Source of the DNA: Nitrospira sp. CR1.2 | GTDB lineage: Bacteria; Nitrospirota; Nitrospiria; Nitrospirales; Nitrospiraceae | Length of the DNA stretch: 55,759 bases | Assembly: GCA_014055495.1 (NCBI GenBank) | Contig: WIAG01000023.1 | Location: 1 to 55,759 of the forward strand | Direction of reading: 5' to 3' | Notes under the pieces: generated by a model | The model's database searches: none | What the model saw: the letters and a program-made list of their open reading frames with translations, nothing else | Told to the model about the DNA's origin: nothing | Shown here: one piece after another, positions 42,702 to 51,558 of the stretch | Layout of the letters: each line of letters starts with the position of its first letter | Position numbering within the stretch: the stretch's first letter is position 1 | Program-made: the position numbers and the translations under genes

Positions 42702-42716
42702 TGCAAGTGATTTGCA
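42702..42716. promoter_or_regulatory. Candidate Zur operator (TGCAA-N5-TTGCA on the - strand)
   Basis: TGCAAGTGATTTGCA on the + strand has perfect 5-bp arms TGCAA/TTGCA around five bases, inside a longer AT-rich imperfect palindrome reaching TGTT...AACA. It lies exactly between the -10 box and the expected start point of zur, ideal for autorepression. Binding by this Zur is inferred. Confidence 0.45.
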
Positions 42717-42744
42717 TTTAACACTCATCATTAAATCTTGTCAA
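42716..42744 (-). promoter_or_regulatory. Promoter of the zur-led operon
   Basis: On the - strand, TTGACA (42744-42739), 17-bp spacer, TTAAAT (42721-42716). The -35 is perfect and the -10 is 4/6. The start point would fall near 42709, about 25 bases before the zur ATG. Confidence 0.55.
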
Positions 42745-42800
42745 GCGGGCGAGGGTCGGGAGGTCGTCACGACGTTAACAACCATGGTAGGATGCGCCCC

Positions 42801-43580
42801 ATGCTGATCGATACGCATACCCATCTCGACGATGCGCGCTACGAATCGGACCGCGACGCGATGATCGCCAGGGCGCGGGAATCCGGCGTCGATACGATGA
42901 TTACGATCGGCTGTGATCTTGCGACCAGCCGATCGGCAGTCGCGCTCGCCAACCAATACCCCTTCGTCTACGCGTCGATCGGTGTGCATCCCCACGAAGT
43001 CAAACACATCACCGACGGCTGGTACGATGAGTTCCGGACACTGGCGCACGACCGCAAGGTGGTGGCGTACGGCGAGATCGGCCTCGATTACCATTACAAC
43101 CACTCGGATCCGGAGCTACAGCGCCTGCGCTTCCGCGAACAGATCCAGCTGGCGCGTGAGTTGAAACTCCCGGTCATCATCCACACCAGGGAAGCGCAAG
43201 ACGATACGATTCGTATCCTGAAGGAAGAACGGGCATCAGAGATCGGCGGAGTCTTTCACTGTTTTTCCGGGGATGCCTGGTTGGCGAAGGATGCGATCGA
43301 GTTGGGGTTTTACCTGTCGTTCTCCGGCATTCTGACGTTCCAGAATGCCACGATGTTGCGGGACATTGCGAGGACGGTTCCAGCGGATCGGGTGCTCATC
43401 GAAACGGACTGCCCCTACCTCACACCGGTGCCGCACCGCGGCAAACGCAACGAGCCCGCTTTTGTGAAACAGGTCGCAGACGTGCTGGCGACCATCGCCT
43501 CGGACGGGACCACCGTGACGTCGGAGGAGATCGGCCGACGCACCAGCGACAATGCCCGCCGACTCTTCAAAATTCCTTGA
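42801..43580 (+). CDS. tatD: TatD-family metal-dependent deoxyribonuclease
   Basis: 259 aa. ATG 42801 gives the usual family start LIDTHTHLDDARYESDRD (His pair); ATG 42792 is also possible. Further metal ligands: AYGEIGLDYHYN (Glu), PVIIHTREAQDD, GGVFHCFSGD, and LIETDCPYLTPVPHRGKRN (Asp). TIM-barrel amidohydrolase-like nuclease with 3'-5' DNase activity reported for family members; cytoplasmic. It is divergent from zur and shares its promoter region, but is probably a housekeeping gene. Its 3' end overlaps the convergent NYN-domain gene by 14 bp. Confidence 0.93.
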   Translation: MLIDTHTHLDDARYESDRDAMIARARESGVDTMITIGCDLATSRSAVALANQYPFVYASIGVHPHEVKHITDGWYDEFRTLAHDRKVVAYGEIGLDYHYNHSDPELQRLRFREQIQLARELKLPVIIHTREAQDDTIRILKEERASEIGGVFHCFSGDAWLAKDAIELGFYLSFSGILTFQNATMLRDIARTVPADRVLIETDCPYLTPVPHRGKRNEPAFVKQVADVLATIASDGTTVTSEEIGRRTSDNARRLFKIP

Positions 43581-44100
43581 GCTGATGGTTGCGTTTGCGT
43601 TGAGATTTGGGAAGCTTCCGAGGGTTCCCCCCCTTGTCCTTCGACCGTTTCACCACCTCGGCGTCGCCCCGATCCAATTCTTTGAAGGCCAGCGTCGGCC
43701 CCGGTGAAGACCGTTCGTACAGCTTGGTTCGAAACTCCGCCGCCCCGATCACAAACGCGCCGGCGCCCCTCGCCGCGTTGACGACCTCATGATCGGAGGA
43801 GACCACCGCGCAATCCTTGCCAAACACCCGCGCGAGTCGCTGAATCACTTGATCGGCCCGTTCACCGCGTTTCGAGTAGACAACTTCGACCCCCGACTGA
43901 AACTCCCGATGCTCCGCCCCCAGGCCCCCCTGCCAGCCATCGAACACGACGGTAATGGCGTGGCCCTTTCGGCGGCGATACCCGGCCAAGTCCCGGACCA
44001 GCGCCTCACGCGCCATCTCGAGACGGCCTGACCCGCTGGGCCCCGCCATTCCGGCGCCCCCGACGAGGTTATATCCATCGACAAGCAGATGTGTGGCCAT
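43567..44100 (-). CDS. NYN-domain (YacP-like) predicted RNase
   Basis: 177 aa starting MATHLLVDGYNLVGGAGM, the conserved acidic start of NYN/YacP proteins. Other acidic motifs follow: AITVVFDGWQGG, KRGERADQVIQRLA, and CAVVSSDHEVVNAARGAGA. These Asp residues form a PIN-like metal site; B. subtilis YacP is a ribosome-associated nuclease. The C-terminus is highly basic (RSKDKGGNPRKLPKSQRKRN), which suits RNA binding. Convergent overlap with tatD. Confidence 0.88.
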   Translation of the reverse strand: MATHLLVDGYNLVGGAGMAGPSGSGRLEMAREALVRDLAGYRRRKGHAITVVFDGWQGGLGAEHREFQSGVEVVYSKRGERADQVIQRLARVFGKDCAVVSSDHEVVNAARGAGAFVIGAAEFRTKLYERSSPGPTLAFKELDRGDAEVVKRSKDKGGNPRKLPKSQRKRNHQLKEF

Positions 44101-44163
44101 CTAAAATTACGACGTTTCAGAGGTTTTGTTGACAATAGCACAAACATCTGAGAAAAGGCCTAG

Positions 44164-45522
44164 ATGGTACCTCGTCGCTGGGAGTCTCCGTTCCTGCCCT
44201 CCATTGCCGGGCTGCTCCGCACCTGTCTCCTGCTGACGGTTGGCTGGTGGCTGGCAGCGACGATGTCTGTGGCGAACGCCGACGTCCCGTCGGAACCGAC
44301 CTGGCCGGACGCGCCGCACTTTTCTGCCGAACCTGCGTCTCCGCACTTCCTCCTCATCAAACAGGAGAAGGCCGGCAACACACGCTACCCGCTCGTCGTC
44401 CGTGACCTTCGTACCTGGTCCACTCCCGACGGGACACGTCTGGTCCTGGATCTGAATCACAAGGCCTCCTTCACCGAAAGCCACTTGCGCAACCCGGACC
44501 GCGTCGTGATTGAGGTCAGCAATGCGATCCTCGGAAAATCCTCCCGGCAGCGCGTCTCAGGCGGCACTATTCCACAGTCGTTTCACATCGCCCAAAGTCG
44601 GCCCCGCGTCGTCACCATTACCCTGCCGCGGACCCAGGGATTGAAGTACAAGGCTTTTGCACTGACGAACCCGGATCGCCTCGTGATCGACCTGTACCAC
44701 AAAGCGAAGGATCAGATGCGGCAGATCGGCGAGACGTCGTCGACCTCCCCTTCGGCCCCTGCCGTGGCGCTGCCGACACCCCCGACCATCCCGAGTCCCA
44801 CGGTCACAGAGCCGGTCCGGCCGACCGCTCCCAAACCGGCGAGCCAGACACAGACGATCGTCATCGATCCGGGGCACGGCGGAAAGGATCCCGGCACCAT
44901 CGGACAGCATGGCACGACTGAAAAGGACGTCACGCTGAAAGTCGGTCTCCTGCTGAAGGATCTCCTCGCCACGTTGCCCAACACGCGCGTGCTCATGACC
45001 CGCGATCGGGATGCCTTCATCGAGTTGGAAGACCGGGCTAAGTTTGCGAACGGGAAAGACGCCGACCTGTTCATCTCGATCCATGTAAACTCACACCCAC
45101 ACAAGGGTGTACGCGGGTTGGAAATCTATCACTTCGGCGAAGCGAAGGATCAACGAGCCCTGGAAGTCGCTGCGCGGGAAAACGGCACGCCGCTGAACAG
45201 CACCGGCGTGGGATGGGAATACATTGTCGCCGATCTCCTGACCTCGAAAAAAATCGAACACTCCCAGGAGCTTGCCTGGACTGCCAAACAGGCCATGGTG
45301 ACGAACCTCAACGGGCGCTATAGCACGATCGACCATGGCGTCAAAACGGCGCCCTTCTATGTCCTTCGCTTCACCACCATGCCCAGCATCCTCGCGGAAA
45401 TTGCCTTCATGTCGAATCCCGCCGAAGAAGAACAGATGCGCTCCCAACCCTTCCTGGCCCATATCGCCGAATCGATTTTCGAAGGAGTGAAGACCTACCT
45501 TCGCACGAACCCGTCCAGGTGA
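44164..45522 (+). CDS. amiC: N-acetylmuramoyl-L-alanine amidase with AMIN domain
   Basis: 452 aa, ATG 44164 with AAAAGG upstream. Signal peptide ending near TMSVANA. AMIN domain (about residues 75-175): STPDGTRLVLDLNHKASFTE, NPDRVVIEV, ALTNPDRLVIDLYH. A Pro/Thr-rich linker of about 40 residues leads to the catalytic Amidase_3 domain: TIVIDPGHGGKDPGTIG (Zn His), a downstream Glu, DLFISIHVNSHPHKGVRGLE, and LRFTTMPSILAEIAFMSN (catalytic Glu). It cuts septal peptidoglycan during cell separation; AMIN targets it to the septum. Symbol chosen by architecture. Confidence 0.93.
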   Translation: MVPRRWESPFLPSIAGLLRTCLLLTVGWWLAATMSVANADVPSEPTWPDAPHFSAEPASPHFLLIKQEKAGNTRYPLVVRDLRTWSTPDGTRLVLDLNHKASFTESHLRNPDRVVIEVSNAILGKSSRQRVSGGTIPQSFHIAQSRPRVVTITLPRTQGLKYKAFALTNPDRLVIDLYHKAKDQMRQIGETSSTSPSAPAVALPTPPTIPSPTVTEPVRPTAPKPASQTQTIVIDPGHGGKDPGTIGQHGTTEKDVTLKVGLLLKDLLATLPNTRVLMTRDRDAFIELEDRAKFANGKDADLFISIHVNSHPHKGVRGLEIYHFGEAKDQRALEVAARENGTPLNSTGVGWEYIVADLLTSKKIEHSQELAWTAKQAMVTNLNGRYSTIDHGVKTAPFYVLRFTTMPSILAEIAFMSNPAEEEQMRSQPFLAHIAESIFEGVKTYLRTNPSR

Positions 45523-45569
45523 CAGCCATCGCTCCGTTGGGCTAGAGTTCTCCCGTTCCCACGCGCACT

Positions 45570-46331
45570 ATGACCACATTCAAACTTGTCCTCGAGTACG
45601 ACGGGACGCACTACGCCGGCTGGCAACGCCAGCTGAATGTGCCGACCATCCAGGAAACGGTGGAAACGGCACTCGCGGCGATCGCGCAGGCGCGCATCAC
45701 CGTCGTCGGGGCCGGACGCACTGATGCCGGGGTGCACGCGTTGGGGCAGGTCGCCAGCTTTCGCACCGACCGCGGCCTCTCCGAACGGGAGTGGCTGCGC
45801 GCATTGAACGCCCACCTCCCGGCCGACATCAGCGCCCTGTCGGTCGTCGCGGTCACCGATGAGTTTCATGCGCGTTATTCCGCCCAGGGTAAGCTGTACG
45901 AGTACCACGTGCTGAATCGCCCGGAACGCGCGCCGCTGCTCCGTGAACGTGCCTGGATGCTCTACAAACCGCTCGACCTGTCCGCGATGATGGAAGCCGC
46001 CGCGTACCTGACCGGGAAACAGGATTTTTCGTCCTTCGAAACCGCCCCGACCGACAACGAGAACCCGCAGTGCCACATGCAGCATGCCGACCTCCGCAGG
46101 CAGGGCGATCTCATCGTCTGCGCGTTTTATGCCGACCGGTTTCTCAAGCAAATGGTTCGCTCGATCGTGGGGACGCTGGTCGAGGTGGGCCAGGGAAAAC
46201 GGTCGGCCGCCGATATGCCGCGCCTGCTGGCAACCCGCACCCGTGCCGCAGCGGGAAAAACCGCCCCCGCTCATGGCCTCTACCTGGTACGGGTCGACTA
46301 CCCGGACATGCTTATCCAAAATCCCACGTAA
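45570..46331 (+). CDS. truA: tRNA pseudouridine(38-40) synthase TruA
   Basis: 253 aa, standard length. FKLVLEYDGTHYAGWQRQ at the N-terminus, catalytic motif VVGAGRTDAGVHALGQVASF with the nucleophilic Asp, FHARYSAQGKLYEYHV, and a C-terminal FLKQMVRSIVGTLVEVGQGK. It isomerises uridines 38-40 in the anticodon stem. Starts 47 bp after the amidase gene in the same direction. Confidence 0.96.
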   Translation: MTTFKLVLEYDGTHYAGWQRQLNVPTIQETVETALAAIAQARITVVGAGRTDAGVHALGQVASFRTDRGLSEREWLRALNAHLPADISALSVVAVTDEFHARYSAQGKLYEYHVLNRPERAPLLRERAWMLYKPLDLSAMMEAAAYLTGKQDFSSFETAPTDNENPQCHMQHADLRRQGDLIVCAFYADRFLKQMVRSIVGTLVEVGQGKRSAADMPRLLATRTRAAAGKTAPAHGLYLVRVDYPDMLIQNPT

Positions 46332-46414
46332 GGGTCTTCCCCCCTGAGACAGACACATCGACATTTGCTATAGTTTCGCCGACCATCTCCCTCCACCTTC
46401 ACAAGGAGCCGTCG

Positions 46415-46732
46415 ATGAAACATTTGGCCACTACCCTTTTCTCGCTCATGTTGGCAGCCGTGTTGGTTACCCCGTCGCTGAGTGACGCCGGTGCGCAGCA
46501 GAACAAAATGAAGACCTGCAATGCCAATGCGGACGCCAAGGGGCTCAGCGGCGAGGGCAAGGGCGATGAGCGCAAAGCGTTCATGAAAGAATGTCTGTCC
46601 GCCAAACCTGCCAAAGCGGCGGCAGGCCCCTCGCAGCAGAACAAGATGGCAACATGCAACAAAGAAGCAAAGACCAAGAATCTGGCCGGTGACGAGCGGA
46701 AGAAGTTTATGAAGAGCTGCCTGTCGAACTAA
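46415..46732 (+). CDS. PsiF-repeat periplasmic protein
   Basis: 105 aa from ATG 46415, AAGGAG upstream. Signal peptide (LFSLMLAAVLVTPSLSDAGA). Two PsiF repeats: KMKTCNANADAKGLSGEG...RKAFMKECLS and KMATCNKEAKTKNLAGDERK...FMKSCLS, each with a Cys pair. The family was named after phosphate-starvation-inducible PsiF in E. coli; its biochemical role is unknown. No Pho-box was identified. Confidence 0.9.
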   Translation: MKHLATTLFSLMLAAVLVTPSLSDAGAQQNKMKTCNANADAKGLSGEGKGDERKAFMKECLSAKPAKAAAGPSQQNKMATCNKEAKTKNLAGDERKKFMKSCLSN

Positions 46733-46874
46733 CGGAGCGATGGACTCGGGTGACGTCCGCGCGGCGGAGTCGGAGGATGCCGACACCGATGTGGCTGGCT
46801 GAACTGCGGCGCTCTACGCCCTGACCGATTCGGAAGCAGTTGCGGGGATAGCCTTCGAGGAATGGGCTTCTGCG

Positions 46875-47525
46875 TTAACGAGTCCCGTTGGAATCCTGGT
46901 TTTCGAGTTTCTTGCGCAACTCGATGAGCTCCATCTCCAGCGCGGCGAATCGGTCGGCCGTGGGGTCCGGCATATTGGTGTGATCCATCGTGGCATCCGG
47001 AAGTCGCTCGCCCTGCGACTTAATGATCCGGCCAGGCACGCCGATGACCGTGGAATTCGGCGGGACTGATTTCAGCACCACGGAGTTGGCCCCGATTTTC
47101 ACGTTGTCGCCGATCGTGATGCCGCCCAAGATCTTGGCACCGGCCCCGACCACCACATGATTGCCGAGCGTCGGGTGTCGTTTCCCGCGTTCCTTCCCTG
47201 TTCCACCCAGCGTCACGCCTTGGAACAGGGTGACATGGTCCCCGACTTCCGCCGTCTCGCCGATCACCACTCCCATGCCGTGGTCGATAAAAAACCCGCA
47301 GCCGATCTTGGCGGAGGGATGAATTTCGATCCCGGTCAACCAGCGGGCCAGTTGGGAGATCGCCCGCGGTAGAAGCGGCACCTGATGCTGCTTCAGCCAA
47401 TGCGCCAGCCGATAGGCCAGCAGCGCGTGAAACCCCGCATAGGTCAGCACGACTTCCAGCCTGCTGGTCGCGGCAGGGTCGCGTTCGAACACCGCGTGGA
47501 GGTCTTGAGCAATCGTTCTCAGCAT
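46875..47525 (-). CDS. cysE: Serine O-acetyltransferase
   Basis: 216 aa, the shorter EpsC-like type. N-terminal helical part ([20 protein letters not shown]), then left-handed beta-helix hexapeptide repeats: [60 protein letters not shown], and [20 protein letters not shown]. The HGMGVVIGE and KRHP motifs carry catalytic His residues. It makes O-acetylserine, the cysteine precursor. A short Lys/Glu coiled tail ([14 protein letters not shown]) ends the protein. Last gene of the fbp-to-cysE run. Confidence 0.95.
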   Translation of the reverse strand: MLRTIAQDLHAVFERDPAATSRLEVVLTYAGFHALLAYRLAHWLKQHQVPLLPRAISQLARWLTGIEIHPSAKIGCGFFIDHGMGVVIGETAEVGDHVTLFQGVTLGGTGKERGKRHPTLGNHVVVGAGAKILGGITIGDNVKIGANSVVLKSVPPNSTVIGVPGRIIKSQGERLPDATMDHTNMPDPTADRFAALEMELIELRKKLENQDSNGTR

Positions 47526-47562
47526 AATCGCGACGGATGCACCATCGAGTGCCGGCCGGCGC

Positions 47563-48045
47563 CTATCCCCGCTCGATCAGGCAGACGGCCTGAGCGGCGA
47601 TCGCCTCTTCACGCCCCACCGCATCCAACCCTTCACCGCTCTTGACCTTCACGTTCACAAGCTCCGGTTCAACCTGCAACACGCCGGCGATGACGGTTTG
47701 CATCGATGCCAGATGCGCACTCAGCCTGGGCGCCTGGGCGATGATGGTACTGTCCACATTGGCCAATCGATAGCCTTTGGCCCGCAACTTCCCGACGACG
47801 TCTTCCAGCAACTTGAGGCTGGAAATATTCTTGAATCGCTGGTCCGAGCTGGGATAGTGGCGACCGAGATCACCTTCTCCCATGGCGCCCAGGAGCGCAT
47901 CGCAAATGGCGTGCACTAGGGCGTCGGAATCGGAATGGCCTTGCAGGCCTTTATGATGCGGAATGTCGAGCCCGCCGAGAATCAACTTCCGCCCTGCCAC
48001 CAAGGGATGAATATCCCATCCGCACCCCACGCGTACCGCCGTCAT
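47563..48045 (-). CDS. ispF: 2-C-methyl-D-erythritol 2,4-cyclodiphosphate synthase
   Basis: 160 aa, typical length. ATG 48045 overlaps the ispD stop (ATGA). Metal-binding and substrate motifs: [19 protein letters not shown] (DxH), [30 protein letters not shown], and [20 protein letters not shown]. It makes the cyclic diphosphate of the MEP isoprenoid pathway, following IspD encoded directly upstream. Confidence 0.96.
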   Translation of the reverse strand: MTAVRVGCGWDIHPLVAGRKLILGGLDIPHHKGLQGHSDSDALVHAICDALLGAMGEGDLGRHYPSSDQRFKNISSLKLLEDVVGKLRAKGYRLANVDSTIIAQAPRLSAHLASMQTVIAGVLQVEPELVNVKVKSGEGLDAVGREEAIAAQAVCLIERG

Positions 48046-48815
48046 TCTGCACTCCTCGCCGCCGTCCGTGAGCGGAGAATGGCTTCTCCGATCACGAGAT
48101 CCTCCGGCCTTGTGACCTTGATGTTTTCCCCGCTGCCCTCGACCACGACGACCGGTTTCCCAAGCAGTTCTACGAGATGCGCGTCGTCCGTCGCCTGTAT
48201 GCCGCCCAGCAAGGCCTTCCGATGGCCTTCCTCCAACCACTCACGGCGGAACGCCTGCGGGGTTTGCGCCAGCCAGAGGGGCCGGCGATCCACCGTCCGT
48301 TCGATCACCTTTCCATCTCCGACGTATTTGACCGTGTCGCGCATCGGCAGCGCGATGATCGCAGCCCCATGCTCGACGGCGGCCTCCACTACCTCACGAA
48401 TCATGGTGCCTGTGAGAAACGGCCGTACCGCATCGTGCACGAGGACGATTTCCGTCTCAGGGTCCACTTCCGCCAGGGCATGGCGCACGGAATCCTGCCG
48501 CTGCTCCCCGCCCGGCACCACCTTGGTGATCTTGGAAAACTCTCCCGTCGCCACGATGTGATCGAGACAGTATTGACGTTCGGACTGCGGAACGGCCAGG
48601 ATGATCTCGTGGATCACGGGCGAGGCCTGCAGCACCATGAGCGACTGCGCCAGGATGGGGCGGCCACCCAGGGTGAGAAACTGCTTGGGGATGTGGCCCC
48701 CCATCCGAAGGCCACGACCGGCTGCGGGAACCAGCGCCACTGTTCGCGGCCCTGTGTGTGCAGGCCCCGCCTTATGAACAGACACAGATCGACTCTCGGA
48801 CGGACAAACGGGCAC
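48042..48815 (-). CDS. ispD: 2-C-methyl-D-erythritol 4-phosphate cytidylyltransferase
   Basis: 257 aa from a GTG at 48815; the true start is uncertain because no ATG lies before the core and no strong ribosome site is visible (GTG 48785 is possible). The family core begins at RTVALVPAAGRGLRMGGHIP with KQF, then VVPGGEQRQDSVRHAL, VLVHDAVRPFLTG, DTVKYVGDGKVIERTVDR, LWLAQTPQAFRREWL, and IQATDDAHLVELLG. It couples MEP to CMP in isoprenoid synthesis. Overlaps ispF by four bases. Confidence 0.95.
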   Translation of the reverse strand: MPVCPSESRSVSVHKAGPAHTGPRTVALVPAAGRGLRMGGHIPKQFLTLGGRPILAQSLMVLQASPVIHEIILAVPQSERQYCLDHIVATGEFSKITKVVPGGEQRQDSVRHALAEVDPETEIVLVHDAVRPFLTGTMIREVVEAAVEHGAAIIALPMRDTVKYVGDGKVIERTVDRRPLWLAQTPQAFRREWLEEGHRKALLGGIQATDDAHLVELLGKPVVVVEGSGENIKVTRPEDLVIGEAILRSRTAARSAE

Positions 48816-48898
48816 AGACGCGGCGATGTCTCCACCAATCAGCCGATCGATGCGAACGACCGGGCCCAGCCGATCCGTCGCCCCTCTTCGTTACCCTG

Positions 48899-49924
48899 CT
48901 ACCCACGCGCAACCTGGTACTCTTCCCGCTCCGACTCTTCCTTCAATCTGGTGAAAATCATGCGCCCCGCCGTCGTTTGGAGCACGCTGGTGACCGTCAC
49001 ATCCACATTGCGTCCGATGCAACGGCGGGCGTTGTCCACGACGATCATCGTGCCGTCATCCAAGTAGGCCACGCCCTGCCCGGCTTCCTTGCCTTCCTTC
49101 AATACGAAGACGCGAATCGTTTCCCCGGGAAGTACCACCGGCCTCAGCGCGTTACAGAGTTCATTGATGTTCAACACGCGAACACCCTGCAATTCCGCGA
49201 CCTTATTCAGATTCAAATCATTGGTGACGATCCGTCCACCCACCTTCTTGGCCAACACCACAAGCTTGGCGTCGACTTCCTTCACATGCGGGAAATCTTC
49301 CTCGACGATGCGCACATCGACATCGGGCATTTTCTGAATCTTGTTGAGAATATCCAGTCCTCGCCGGCCCCGTGCCCGCTTGAGTGAATCGGACGAGTCT
49401 GCAATGTGCTGTAACTCATGCAAGATGAAATGCGGAACCAGAAACGGACCTTCGAGAAAGCCCGTCTCGCACAAGTCCGCAACCCGGCCGTCGATGATGA
49501 CGCTCGTGTCCAACACCTTGAGGCAGGCCGTTGAGGCGCTCGACGAAGCCCCCCCTGTGGGCGCCGAAGGAAATTGCTCGTTCCCGAACCGCGCCCCCAT
49601 GGCAAGCCCGAGATAGGGAAACCCCAACAGGAACACCAAGCCCCCGATATGGAACAGAAAGGTTTCGACGTCGAAGACCGCACTCCCGACCCATTCCACC
49701 AATCCCGTGAGGACTAACCCGCCGGCCAAACCGACCGCACCACCGACAATAATACCGAATGAAAGTCTGCGAAGCGCATGTTCGCCGGCCAAAATGAGAC
49801 CACCGGCCACCGCTCCCATAGCCAACCCGATGAGCAGAAACTCCCGACTAGGATCCTGGGCCCGCAAAAACAGGGCCATTCCTGCAAGAGCGCTGAGAAG
49901 AACAAATATGGCCCGCGCTACCAT
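48899..49924 (-). CDS. PIN-TRAM domain membrane protein (YacL-like)
   Basis: 341 aa from ATG 49924, preceded by GAGGAGG. The N-terminus has four membrane helices (IFVLLSALAGMALFL; FLLIGLAMGAVAGGLILAG; GIIVGGAVGLAGGLVLTGLV; GGLVFLLGFPYLGLAM). A PIN nuclease domain follows with VLDTSVIIDGRVADL, PHFILHELQHIADSSDS, and RIVTNDLNLNKVAEL (acidic metal site), then a TRAM domain at the C-terminus (RVFVLKEGKEAGQGVAYLDD). Family members are membrane-tethered putative RNases, often upstream of ispD, as here. Confidence 0.92.
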   Translation of the reverse strand: MVARAIFVLLSALAGMALFLRAQDPSREFLLIGLAMGAVAGGLILAGEHALRRLSFGIIVGGAVGLAGGLVLTGLVEWVGSAVFDVETFLFHIGGLVFLLGFPYLGLAMGARFGNEQFPSAPTGGASSSASTACLKVLDTSVIIDGRVADLCETGFLEGPFLVPHFILHELQHIADSSDSLKRARGRRGLDILNKIQKMPDVDVRIVEEDFPHVKEVDAKLVVLAKKVGGRIVTNDLNLNKVAELQGVRVLNINELCNALRPVVLPGETIRVFVLKEGKEAGQGVAYLDDGTMIVVDNARRCIGRNVDVTVTSVLQTTAGRMIFTRLKEESEREEYQVARG

Positions 49925-49974
49925 ATTGTTTTCCTCCTCTCTGTGATTGGCCTCAAACGGACGATTCGAAGCAA

Positions 49975-51531
49975 TCACGGCCTCAGCGTCAGATAAATGG
50001 CTCGCCCTTGCCGTTTCAGCAAGAGCAACACCGCCTGGTCCTTCGGCAGATTTGCAGCCACCTGTTCGTACGACTTCACCGTCCCGATCGACTTGCGATT
50101 CACTTCCAGCACGAGATCCCCTTCGCGTACACCGGCTTCCTCCGCTGGGCTGCCGGGTTTAACCCGGACCACCACCACCCCACGGTCGCTCCCCTTTAAT
50201 CCGTACCGGCCGGCAAGTTCTGTGTTCAGCTCCCTCACCTCAATGTCGGAGAGCAATCCCGCAGGTGCAACCGATTCTCCGCCCTCTTCGACACCGGCCT
50301 GCGCCAGATTCTTGGGTTGCTCGGCGATCGTCAGCTCGATGGACTTCGCTTTTTTCTCACGGATGATTTTGACGGAGACCTTTTTCCCGACATGCGTCTG
50401 GGCAACGGCATTGCGGAGGTGCGCCGGCGAATCCATCGGTTTACCGTCATACTCCACGATGACATCGCCACGCTCGAACCCTGCTTTCTTAGCCGGGCTG
50501 TCGTCCATGACGTCACTGACCAGCACACCCTTCACATCTTTGGGCACACCGAATTGAGAAGACAATTCAGGCGTCAGTTCCTGGATGGAGACACCCAACC
50601 AGCCTCGTACGACTTTGCCATGTTGCACCAACTGGTCCATGATGGAATGCGCCATGTTGCTCGGCACCGCGAAGCCGATACCCATGTTTCCACCGCTCTG
50701 GCTATAGATGGCCGTATTGATACCGACCAGTTCGCCGCGCACGTTCACCAACGCGCCGCCGGAATTGCCGGGGTTGATGGCCGCATCGGTCTGGATGAAG
50801 TCTTCGTATTCGGCGATACCCGCCGCACGCCCGAGGGCGCTGACAATGCCCAATGTCACGGTCTGCGTGAGGCCGAACGGATTCCCGACCGCGAGTACGA
50901 ACTCTCCGACTTCCAGTTTGTCGGAATCGGCCCAGGCGACGGTCGGCAATCCAGTCGCTTCGATTTTCAGCACCGCCACATCGGTCTTGGCATCGGTTCC
51001 GACCAACTTCGCTTTGAACTCGCGTTTATCGGACAAGAACACCTTGATGTCGTCCGCCTTGTTCACCACGTGATTGTTGGTGATGATCAGCCCGTTGGCA
51101 TCGACGATGACACCCGAACCCAGTCCCCGCTCCTTGCGTTCCTTGGGTGCCTCAAAGCGCTTCATCCATTCTTCGCCGAAAAATCGCCGGAAGAACGGAT
51201 CTTCGAACGGCGTGCCCTTCCCCTCTTCGCTTGATCCGTTACGCGTCGCGAAAATATTCACCACGGCCGGCTTCACGGCCTTGGCGACATCGACAAAACT
51301 TTGTCCGCCGGCACCGGGCAAGCTAGGCTGCACCGCCGTCGAGACCGGCCGGGGAACAGGAACGGAAGCCGGCGGAGGCACGGAGTCCGGTACAGCATGC
51401 CCGGTCGGCAACCATCCCAGATCGGAGGTCAGAATCACGCCGATCAGCACCCCCGCCGCCAGCAGCATCACGGGAAAGATCCAGGACCGCGTCGAAGGGC
51501 GGGGTTCGGTTGGTAGACGAAAGTCATCCAT
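49975..51531 (-). CDS. degP: HtrA/Deg serine protease with two PDZ domains
   Basis: 518 aa from ATG 51531 (weak ribosome site; a TTG lies six bases earlier). An N-terminal anchor (SWIFPVMLLAAGVLIGVILT) with a Pro-rich linker replaces a cleaved signal peptide, so it is probably tethered to the inner membrane facing the periplasm. Catalytic triad: His154 in TNNHVVN, Asp184 in KTDVAVLKI, Ser257 in GNSGGALV. Two PDZ domains follow (DSPAKKAGFERGDVIVEYDG; PGSPAEEAGVREGDLVLEVN). It degrades misfolded envelope proteins. Symbol is approximate; DegS-like anchoring with DegP-like PDZ pair. Confidence 0.92.
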   Translation of the reverse strand: MDDFRLPTEPRPSTRSWIFPVMLLAAGVLIGVILTSDLGWLPTGHAVPDSVPPPASVPVPRPVSTAVQPSLPGAGGQSFVDVAKAVKPAVVNIFATRNGSSEEGKGTPFEDPFFRRFFGEEWMKRFEAPKERKERGLGSGVIVDANGLIITNNHVVNKADDIKVFLSDKREFKAKLVGTDAKTDVAVLKIEATGLPTVAWADSDKLEVGEFVLAVGNPFGLTQTVTLGIVSALGRAAGIAEYEDFIQTDAAINPGNSGGALVNVRGELVGINTAIYSQSGGNMGIGFAVPSNMAHSIMDQLVQHGKVVRGWLGVSIQELTPELSSQFGVPKDVKGVLVSDVMDDSPAKKAGFERGDVIVEYDGKPMDSPAHLRNAVAQTHVGKKVSVKIIREKKAKSIELTIAEQPKNLAQAGVEEGGESVAPAGLLSDIEVRELNTELAGRYGLKGSDRGVVVVRVKPGSPAEEAGVREGDLVLEVNRKSIGTVKSYEQVAANLPKDQAVLLLLKRQGRAIYLTLRP

Positions 51532-51558
51532 GGTCAATACGGTCGGACAGGTTTCCGC

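Noticed and set aside
44101-44163. Divergent promoter between the NYN gene and the amidase gene (TTGACA near 44129)
   Set aside because: No acceptable -10 hexamer at 16-19 bp spacing on the + strand, so it was not listed.
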